Source: Sphaerosporella brunnea (lineage: Eukaryota; Ascomycota; Pezizomycetes; Pezizales; Pyronemataceae). Taken from it: a stretch of DNA of 14,195 bases. Positions within the stretch are counted from its first letter, which is position 1. Every line of letters begins with the position of its first letter. Shown here in pieces: positions 8,027 through 14,195 of the stretch. Position numbers and translations under genes: made by a program. The notes beneath the pieces were generated by a model that was given only the letters and a program-made list of their open reading frames with translations, did not search any database and was not told the DNA's origin. The DNA is taken from NCBI GenBank assembly GCA_008704415.1, contig VXIS01000588.1:1-14195 (forward strand). The letters are read 5' to 3'.

Positions 8027-8657
8027 GGTGGGGAACTCTATTCAGACTTATGAACGGCAGTCACGAACAAAGTTATAACTTAGGTCACGCATTTTTGGTC
8101 AGAAGTCAGTGTACAAAGTCAAGCGTTGCCAACCAGTCACAGGCCATGGGCAACACTAAAGACCTGTTTGAAATCCTCACCATCGTGCGCATTGACATCG
8201 CGAGATCGCAGTAATGGTGGGGTGCAGCATCGCCACACGGTACTACTGGCAGTTTTGTCGTTCCGCGGCCATCGGCGTCGGGTCCACCCACTGTGCGGTT
8301 GCTCAGGGTCCACATATGTCGCCGCGCAGTTTCAGTCTCCGGTCGTCACCAGTGCCCACCCCCCCCCCGGGGGGTCGCTGCTCAGCCTCCTGTCGTCGGT
8401 TTGAGTCGCCGTATCACGCACCGAGCTTGGGAGAATTCGATGCACCGCATCCCTCACTCAGTACGGTAGACCTCAAGCGCCTTCGGGGTAGGCATGCAGC
8501 CTCGTCGGGCGGTCATGCCAGGAGCCGGTCACAGCCTATCGGCGTCCCGTCGCCCTGACCGATTCCCGGCGTCTAGTCGGCGCGGGTCCTCGGTGTATTG
8601 GAATTTTAGGTTCTATTGTCACTTAACTCTCCCCTGGCAGCTTAGGTTTCGCGGTGA
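8027..8657. other. GC-rich stretch with no recognised gene
   Basis: Several overlapping frames of 60-115 codons exist on both strands, but none has a domain, good start or steady composition. There is a run of ten C followed by six G near 8361-8376. The sequence may hold decayed transposon, given the hAT-like pieces on each side. Confidence 0.3.
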
Positions 8658-8847
8658 CCCCCTTTGGCACCGGATCTTGTTGCGCTTGCCCTGAAGCTGG
8701 TTCACACACACTGTCTAACTCTGTGCGCTCAGAGCGGTCATTTTCCACGAGAATTTGATCCACGACAAAAAGCGGAATCGCCTCACAGCAGACAAGCTAT
8801 CCTACATCCATGTAAACAGGCACATTCTGAATCGTTCCTTTAGGTAG
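8658..8847 (+). pseudogene. Remnant of a hAT transposase C-terminal dimerisation domain, frameshifted
   Basis: Three short frame segments in order read as the hAT C-terminal domain. The first is PLAPDLVALALKLV (8661-8702). The second holds SERSFS (8729-8746) in another frame. The third is NLIHDKKRNRLTADKLSYIH (8752-8811) and continues to a TAG at 8845. hAT transposases end with an alanine/leucine-rich helix, the SERxFS motif and a K/R-R-N-R-L block in this order and spacing. Two frameshifts within 100 bp mark it as dead. Its strand is opposite to the putative hAT N-terminal piece at 7572-8026, so they are either unrelated or separated by an inversion. Confidence 0.6.
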
Positions 8848-8852
8848 CCACG

Positions 8853-8996
8853 TACCGGATCTACTCGTCAATAAGGAAGAGAGAGATAAGGTTGTGGCAC
8901 AGTCACCGAGCCACCGTGGCTCACGCAGCCGGACCCGTGGCGAAGTCGCTGCGCCGCAACATTATCTGTCTTCCTTATTGACGAGTAGATTTGGTA
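8853..8996. repeat. 144-bp foldback: imperfect inverted repeat with ~60-bp arms
   Basis: The left arm (about 8853-8914) and the reverse complement of the right arm (about 8937-8996) agree closely. A perfect 22-bp core pairs 8859-8880 with 8969-8990 (it includes CTACTCGTCAATAAGG). Beyond the core the arms continue with scattered mismatches and a 2-base gap. A loop of about 20 bp separates them. Foldback MITEs look like this. It directly follows the hAT remnant. No clear target duplication flanks it. Confidence 0.75.
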
Positions 8997-9228
8997 GCTG
9001 GGAGAAGAACAGTTGCGGCGAATTGAGGAGGAATTGATGGAACTCGGAGATGAAGCTGTGGGGACGGCCTTGGGTTCGGTGTCAACCCTAGGCGGGGATG
9101 GAGCGACGTCGAAGAAAGTCAAAAAAAACAGCGTGAATCATGCGCCGTCGCTCACCATCGCCGCAACTCGAAATGTTTTCACTGCAGTTTTTACCTTAGC
9201 TCTGTATCCATAACTATATAGAGCAAAC
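8997..9228. other. Unassigned spacer with a weak coding-like stretch
   Basis: A plus-strand frame from 9013 (TTG start) to 9213 reads RRIEEELMELGDEA and later a KKVKKN block, then loses that character. It might be an exon scrap of a decayed gene, but it has no proper start, domain or partner. TATA-like CTATATAG lies near 9214 just before the modular repeat. Confidence 0.25.
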
Positions 9229-9428
9229 AGAGCCTCAAACGCGGTAGTGCCGCGGAAGTGCCGCGGTGGCTTTCGCGGTGGCTTTCACTGTGGCGCAACG
9301 CGGAAAAATAGGGAGTGATTAGCTCTGATGCGGGGCGCATTCCGGAGCGGAGCCGTGGAGGAGCTTTAGCGACGATACTGCGGGGCGACTGCGCAGCTCT
9401 AGGATCTGGAGCGGAGCCATTCACTATA
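9229..9428 (+). repeat. Modular repeat block with GGAGCGGAGCC units
   Basis: The block begins with short imperfect tandem units (GTGCCGCGG twice, then GGTGGCTTT twice). It holds GGAGCGGAGCCGTGGAGGAG at 9344, followed by CTTTAGCGACGATACTG. The same module recurs at 9546 with two changes, about 202 bp further on, and a shorter GGAGCGGAGCC recurs at 9408. It appears to be the left part of the longer dispersed-repeat copy. No coding function is seen. Confidence 0.6.
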
Positions 9429-9640
9429 TAATGCAGTTGGTGTGGCGTTTTTCGGTGGCGTGTTACGGTGGCTTTCCGGAGGCTCAAGCCTAAATTTCCG
9501 ATCGTCGGATTTTGGAGTGAAGCGACTGCACATCTCTATCATTCTGGAGCGGAGCCGTGGAGGAGCTATAGCGACGACACTGAATGAAAGCAACTGCGCC
9601 GTGTTTCACACACATACTCCTTGACTGCAACGTACGTATA
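9429..9640 (+). repeat. Dispersed repeat, longer copy (B)
   Basis: Direct-orientation partner of 4954-5124, sharing its left end (TAATGCAGTTGGTGTGGCGT) and its right end (GTGTTTCACACACATAC, GCAACGTAC). Copy B holds extra internal sequence and the GTGGAGGAGCTATAGCGACG module missing from copy A. The two copies are about 4.3 kb apart and enclose the LINE-like element, SINE head and hAT pieces. Confidence 0.8.
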
Positions 9641-9831
9641 ACTTAACCCCGAGCATACAAGGAACCCGTAACTCACGGATTAAAACCCGCATAGTACGGG
9701 TGTAAAAAGCGGTACGGATTTGGAATGCCGTACCCGACGGGTGACGTCCGGGTGAGGCGTAGAAAAGACGTGACGAACGGAAACGGGTGCCGTCTGGAAC
9801 ATCATTCGCAACCACCGCCCGCAGCCAGTCT
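9641..9831. other. Spacer before the microsatellite; no gene seen
   Basis: The region has several ACGGG/CCCGT-type short motifs (for example TACGGGTG and CCGTACCCGACGGGTGACG), but no domain, promoter or RNA is recognised. The long frame that crosses it owes its length to the ACC repeat and is not believed. Confidence 0.3.
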
Positions 9832-9954
9832 ACCACCACCACCACCACCACCACCACCACCACCACCACCACCACCACCACCACCACCACCACCACCACC
9901 ACCACCACCACCACCACCACCACCACCACCACCACCACCACCACCACCACCACC
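9832..9954. repeat. Pure (ACC)41 microsatellite
   Basis: The 123 bp at 9832-9954 are uninterrupted ACC units (41 of them), followed by AGC AGC. It yields artificial poly-Pro, poly-Thr, poly-Gly and poly-Val frames on the two strands. A tract of this length without interruptions is likely to vary between strains, or to be imprecise in assembly. Confidence 0.97.
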
Positions 9955-10025
9955 AGCAGCATCTTCCCCCCACATTTCCATCTTACCAACCGCGCGCCTG
10001 CGTATCCTCCCACCCAACTACTCCC

Positions 10026-10125
10026 CGGTCGTCTACATCCTCGCTCGCGTAACGGTCATTAATATCCTCGCGCGACGGTCGTCCACATCCTCGCGCGACG
10101 GTCGTCCACATCCTCGCTCGCGTAA
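10026..10125. repeat. Four-unit minisatellite (23/27 bp)
   Basis: Units begin at 10026, 10053, 10076 and 10099. Each starts CGGTC, carries an ACATCCTCGC-type middle, and ends either GCGCGA (23 bp) or GCTCGCGTAA (27 bp). The order is long, short, short, long, suggesting unequal exchange. Confidence 0.85.
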
Positions 10126-10460
10126 CGGTTGGTGCAACTACACAGCCAGCAGTCTACAAGAAAGAAATACGATCTGGGTGACGAGCTTGCGTGCGAGCAG
10201 TGCCCTTAAAAACCTCCAGTGCGGGCTTGCCTGTCGGGGGTTTTGTCGTACTAGTTTCTGTTCTGTGACTGCAGCAAAAAGGTACAGAGAAATGCCACCA
10301 ACTTGTTTTTACTCTGCCTCCAAGCTCTGTGCTCTGCCTCCGAGCTTTGTGCTCAGCCACTCTACCCTTTGCTCTACCTGCGGTTTTTCTTCCACCTCTA
10401 CGCTTGCTGTTCTGCCTGTAAACGTCTTCCAATACCACCACACTTCATTACTCGAATCCC
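10126..10460. other. Intergenic sequence with a short two-unit repeat
   Basis: No gene is recognised. At about 10313-10356 the text CTCTGCCTCC(A/G)AGCT(C/T)TGTGCTC occurs twice with a 22-bp period. The sequence from about 10429 resembles that before the second copy of the 192-bp-spaced repeat. Confidence 0.35.
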
Positions 10461-10750
10461 AAAGCACGGTGCAGAGAGGAGTGCTGCCAGAAGGCCACTC
10501 AATCTGCAGCCGGGGCTGATTGCATGGGGAGGTGCTGCCAAATTTTGGTGATGCTGCCATCAGGCCTGTTGCGGCGACTCTATCCCGCGATGCTTTCTTC
10601 AACCTCGAAACCTACCATTCTTTCTATACCCCCGAGTTGCTACTCTAACACCAAAGCACGGTGCAGAGTGGAGTGCTGCCAGAAGGCCACTCTATCTGTA
10701 GCCGGGGCTGATTGCATGGGGAGGTGCTGCCAAATTTTGATGATATTGCC
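10461..10750. repeat. 98-bp direct repeat at 192-bp spacing upstream of the dioxygenase gene
   Basis: 10461-10558 and 10653-10750 match at 92 of 98 positions by eye (about 94%). Each begins AAAGCACGGTGCAGAG and contains GGGGCTGATTGCATGGGGAG. Weaker similarity continues to the left of each copy, so the whole ~192-bp unit may be duplicated. The second copy ends 65 bp before the dioxygenase ATG, placing the repeat in its likely promoter or in the terminal region of an enclosing element. Confidence 0.85.
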
Positions 10751-10815
10751 GCCTGCTCTGTTGCCAAATATGCGCTGATTCAAAGTAAGAAAATTACAGA
10801 TCCATCACCGTTGAA

Positions 10816-12577
10816 ATGGAACAAGAGGAAACATCGTTCGCTGGTGTCAATACAGAAGCGGACCAGGACAACATCTTGGGAATTGGCAATAACAGAGAGT
10901 TATCGCCTCCGTGGCCCCCAACCGACGACAACGAAAATAAGGCTGCAGAACCTTACGTCAGAGATGAAAAAGAAGAGTGTTGGGAATATCCTATCATGGC
11001 AGAACACCCGACTGACAGGAGCTACCAATTTCCAATATCAGCTGCTGTATATCCAAACGATGGAACACGTTCTAAGCCGGACTATGTTCGGGAGCCATAC
11101 CGATATCCCGACCATGTCGATCCCGTTAGTGGAAAATGGAAAAATTATACACGGCAAACATTGGGAAAAAAAAGAAAGAAGGAAGTAGAAGAATTAGCGC
11201 GAATAAAAGCTAGTCAATCCGCATCATCCAAGGACTACACAGGTGCAGGACGGCCCCTGAAAAAATCACGGAACTGCAAGCCTATGGCACAAAGACAACG
11301 AGACTTCCCTGAAACAGAAAAAGATGAGACAGAGTTCCAATTAATAGGTGCATCCCTGCAAGGTAATCCTAGATCATATATGTTGGCCGCAATAAAGACT
11401 AAAATCGTAGTTAGAACTCACAGAAAAACCACGCTCCCAAGCTGCATCCACCATTCGGCAGCACTTTGAGCCAAGCAATGCTGCAAACTATTTGAGCTCT
11501 GAGAGGTTCAACATTCAAGACTACATTCCGCACAACACTCGAAAGGGACGAGCGCGACCCCGCTATAAAGACACCGTCTATGAAGAGTTTTTTCAGCTGA
11601 GCAAGCAGCAAACTGCTTTAATGGAAAAGGCCAGACTGGAGGGAAAGAAGACCTGGCGGTTTTATGGTGCGGAAAAGATCATTGAATACTTCTTTGATAT
11701 TGACCTGTCAAAATTGCTGTCTACTGCCAAAGGAACAGATATGGAGGAAGCGCTTGCCAATGCCGAAAGCTACACTGAAATTCCCCCGGACAAGTCGTAC
11801 ATTGCGTTGGACAAGGAGGGGAAGCCACTGATAGTCCTGTACCATGATGCTTATAAATGGACATGGGGATCAACCATGGGAGAAGAGATTGTCGAGACCA
11901 GCACCCAAAATATCAACAAGCTGATACAGTTTGTACCGCCGAAAAAGCCTAAAGACACTCGTCGCCATGGTCTCTTTGATAAGTGGAGGATGGAAGAGGA
12001 GAATCAAGCTTTTGAATGGGCATCTGGTCCGTCAGGCCGGTCCGGAATTTATTACTTTGGATTGTGGAAAGAAGTAGGCCATCAGCATAGTCCCTGTGTT
12101 CTGACGAAGGACATGACTCAGCATGGTCAATATGCAAGTACCATGATTCGAGATCTACAGCTTTGGGCGTCCAATATTTCACAGACAATCGATGTCTGCT
12201 TTGCAGGGATTGACAAGGTAATGAGAGATCAGTACCGACAGAAGTTTGCAGGGATTCGTCAGGAAGGGAACCGAGAAGTCATTTCCGCCAGACCTGAAGA
12301 AATATTCCACTTTCAGGCATTGCTCGTCAATCTGTTGACTGAACCCTATCAAGACCACAAAGATTGGCAGGGTGGGTGGACGTGGTTAACACCCTTTGGA
12401 AGCTATGAAGATGGCTTGTTTTGTTTGACATTGCTGGAGAGAAAATTGCACTTTCAACCTGGTGCGGTGATAGGTATTAGGGGGAACAAGATGGAGCACT
12501 TCACAACAAAATGGAGAGGTAAAAGTCGTTTCAGTTGGGTCTTTGCATTCCATGAGGACATGAGGGCATTCGGATAA
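10816..12577 (+). CDS. 2-oxoglutarate/Fe(II) dioxygenase, TET/JBP-like; two exons
   Basis: Exon 1 runs 10816-11362 and exon 2 11424-12577. The 61-nt intron has a GTAATC donor, a branch-like GACTAAAA and a CTCACAG acceptor, and it exactly restores the frame, giving 566 residues. An in-frame TAA at 10786 supports the ATG at 10816. Residues 1-182 are charged and probably disordered, with a basic patch KKRKK at 118-122 and PLKKSR near 147-152 that may act in nuclear import. The C-terminal third fits the double-stranded beta-helix of 2OG-Fe(II) oxygenases: iron ligands H494 and D496 in DHKDW, H541 in MEHF, and a 2OG-binding arginine R551 in KSRFSW. A PFGSYEDG turn and a QPGAVIGIRG strand lie between them. 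Fungal genes with this arrangement form large families related to TET and JBP, which oxidise 5-methylcytosine or thymine in DNA. Substrate here is unproven. No break is seen. It faces a Tnp2-like transposase remnant at 13056-14194. Confidence 0.75.
11363..11423 (+). other. Intron of the dioxygenase gene
   Basis: GT at 11363 and AG at 11423 bound 61 nt that contain in-frame stops. A CTAAA branch-like motif lies about 25 nt before the acceptor. Removing it joins exon 1 (phase 1) to the exon 2 frame, which is open from 11411. Using the nearer AG at 11410 would leave the wrong frame. Confidence 0.7.
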
Positions 12578-13055
12578 GGAGATAAGGGGGAATTCATGTT
12601 ATATTGCTGTTAAATTGGTTGGGTTCATTAGGAAAAAAACATGTTTTTCCAGGTTAAAATCTACTAAGGGAGAAGCGAGGAAAACCCAATGGGATGCCCA
12701 ACGAGATGTTTAAAAGGGAAAATTCTGGTAAAGCAAGCTAACAGCGACAACAGGTACCAAGAAAACACCAAAAAAGTACTGTGACGAGCAATGAAGTACG
12801 GACGGCAGCAGTCAGCAGAGGCTTCTTGTCTGTTATTTTTCGCTCTCACCAAGGACTTTGTCCGTGCGCTCAAAACTGTCAACAAGTGCATCCAAGCCTA
12901 ATCCAGAGCGCACCTGGGGCAGCTCTGGCATCGTACCGCAGCGGGAACAGTTGTTTACACCCGCCATCCCACCCTGAAGACTCCTATCTTGACAATTTTC
13001 CCTACAAATGTCCAGTTACAAGATGTGGGTTACCACCCCCAAAGTAGACACTAGC
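12578..13055. other. Gap between convergent dioxygenase and transposase; no assigned gene
   Basis: An A-rich stretch follows the dioxygenase stop. Near 12787-12900 a plus-strand frame reads KYGRQQSAEASCLLFFALTK and continues to a stop. Other stretches look faintly coding but are split by stops and have no recognised domain. The gap may hold the 3' UTRs of the convergent genes or the terminal region of the transposon. Confidence 0.3.
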
Positions 13056-14194
13056 TTACAAAAAACAGGAATCCTTCTCAATTATGTACCGCGCACTTTT
13101 ACCGTCATGAACAGTGACGGAAACAATTCCCGTCAAACACGATATGCTGTCGACATTAATGAAGTATCGCAAGTCAGAGCTATCGTTGATAGCTCTTGTC
13201 GGAGATTCTTTTATGTGGTAAAGAGTACCAGCAGCCATCACTTCTCCAACCACTGGAACTTCTTCAACCCAAGCAAGTAAAAGATGATATGGGGCTCTTG
13301 TCGATAGGTTGCCAGCCATTAAATTCACAGAAAAACAGGACACGCCCAAATTTACCAACAGTACAGCAAACCGGACGTCCGTTGGTATCAACTTTTTCCT
13401 GAATGAGTTCATAGCAGGACATATGTGGAGTCTCGAGCTCCAGCCTTTTCGTATGCGGCAGAACGAATATAGGATCGATACAAACTTTGAGGAGCACTTG
13501 GATCGCTCAAAAGACACTTTTGCCAGATGTCAACCTTAACATTGGTAAGAGAATCGTCCTTTCTGGCGTTCTTTGTCCGACCACCGCCACGGATCTCTGC
13601 TGAAAAGTTCACCGTTAAAGGCAGCATAAGATCAAGGCCATTCAAGTAGGCATTGAGTTTGATTAACTGTGCTACGCTTAGTGGCATGGGAGGCCGAATG
13701 TGATGGTGAAGAGTGCTTTGATGGTTCTCGTCCCAGCAATAACGTGGTATGCCATTATTGTCGTCCTGGTTGTCCATACCTCTCAGTCCACCTAGAAGCA
13801 CAGAAATCTCATCATTTTCTGTGGTCTGTTCATCCTCCGAGTTAATAGGACAAGGCATAGTTAAACAACTACAAGCCATTAAATCAGCCCCATATTTGAG
13901 ATTGCTGACCAATGAACTTCGTAGCATGGCAAGCGATAAATTACGCGATGCGGAAGCACGTTGTTTTACTTTCGGAGTCCAAAGACCAAACATTCTTTCC
14001 ACAACCCATTGAGAATAGGACCACATAGGCCCAAGCCATTCAACACATTCGGCAACATGCAAGAGGGCATGAAACACAGCTCGGCATGCTGGAAGCCGTT
14101 TGTTTTGATACCGGTAGTATACCTCATGGTAATGGTTGACAAATTGGATCATGGACTCCTGTATATCGGTGATGTCTTTCGCACTGACAGAATA
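13056..14194 (-). pseudogene. C-terminal half of a Tnp2-like (CACTA/KDZ-type) transposase, frameshifted, 5' end outside window
   Basis: The minus-strand frame is open from the window edge to 13409. It holds DITDIQESMIQFVNHYHEVYY, then the block HALLHVAECVEWLGPMWSYS and WVVERMFGL, with RNLSLAMLRSSLVSNL after it. The order resembles the 'HxLLHxxxxVxxxGPxxxxSQWxxERxxG' region of basidiomycete Tnp2-type transposases and DUF4218. The C-terminal beta-rich part continues in a second frame (GKFGRVLFFCEFNGW, around 13330) and a third (HLLLAWVEEVPV and later VDSISCLTGIVSV) to the stop at 13056-13058. Neither break has splice sites that fit an intron of usual size, so frameshifts are the likelier cause. 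CACTA and KDZ elements move by cut-and-paste; the catalytic DDE part would lie upstream, outside the window. Tnp2 versus KDZ cannot be settled from this half. Confidence 0.6.
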
Positions 14195-14195
14195 G

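Noticed and set aside
8106..8558. Overlapping frames of 69-114 codons on both strands
   Set aside because: GC-rich sequence with few stops; no family feature in any of them.
9013..9213. Small gene for a 66-residue charged protein
   Set aside because: No ATG start, no domain, and coding character fades halfway; kept only as a possible scrap.
9606..10062. Poly-Val, poly-Gly and poly-Thr frames on both strands
   Set aside because: Other readings of the same microsatellite.
10026..10125. CRISPR-like array
   Set aside because: Units are contiguous with no unique spacers and the context is eukaryotic.
9725..10519. 264-codon plus-strand frame with a long poly-proline run
   Set aside because: Its length comes from the (ACC)41 tract lacking stops; flanking parts have no domain and cross a minisatellite.
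11363..11410. Shorter 48-nt intron ending at the TAG near 11410
   Set aside because: It joins exon 1 to the wrong frame; the acceptor at 11423 restores it.
13409..13431. Intron explaining the first frame change in the transposase
   Set aside because: The only nearby GT...AG pair would be about 22 nt, too short for a fungal intron.

Overview
This is a repeat-rich piece of a fungal nuclear genome. Fungal origin is inferred from a chromodomain-ended Ty3-type integrase, a tyrosine-recombinase (YR) retrotransposon, an element with a LINE-like ORF1 and an AAAAC tail, a Tnp2-like transposase of the kind common in mushrooms, and short introns (a well-fitting 61 nt one and a tentative 47 nt one). Basidiomycota is the best guess, mainly from the pairing of a TET/JBP-like 2-oxoglutarate dioxygenase gene with a Tnp2/KDZ-like transposase. 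No rRNA, working tRNA, CRISPR array or recognisable housekeeping gene is visible.

Layout. 2-181 is the chromodomain tail of a Ty3/gypsy integrase, followed by a purine tract (~323-334) and a probable long 3' LTR (~338-1801) with a TATA box near 1623 and an internal duplication. 1837-4427 is a YR retrotransposon body: an intact-looking reverse transcriptase/RNase H frame, then a tyrosine recombinase broken by two frameshifts, with no visible gag or methyltransferase. 4954-5124 is one copy of a dispersed repeat whose second, longer copy lies at 9429-9640 in the same orientation. About 5258-7198 is a non-LTR-like insertion with a decayed ORF1 (CCHC knuckle, coiled coil, basic tail), no ORF2, and an AAAAC tail. 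It is bracketed by two overlapping candidate target-site duplications. 7366-7452 (minus) is a tRNA-like SINE head.

7572-8026 (minus) and 8658-8847 (plus) look like the start and end of hAT-type transposases in opposite orientations. 8853-8996 is a foldback with ~60-bp arms. 9228-10760 is repeat-dense: a modular repeat, a pure (ACC)41 tract, a 23/27-bp minisatellite and a 98-bp direct repeat at 192-bp spacing. 10816-12577 is the only gene that looks intact: a two-exon gene for a 566-residue protein with a C-terminal 2OG-Fe(II) dioxygenase fold. 13056-14194 (minus, running off the window) is the C-terminal half of a Tnp2-like transposase broken by frameshifts.

Nothing suggests an operon. Most of the window is the product of successive insertions and decay. 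The strongest candidate for function is the dioxygenase gene. Its family includes enzymes that oxidise 5-methylcytosine or thymine in DNA, and its position beside a DNA-transposon remnant suggests it was carried by, or acts on, such elements. That is inference from domain content and position only.
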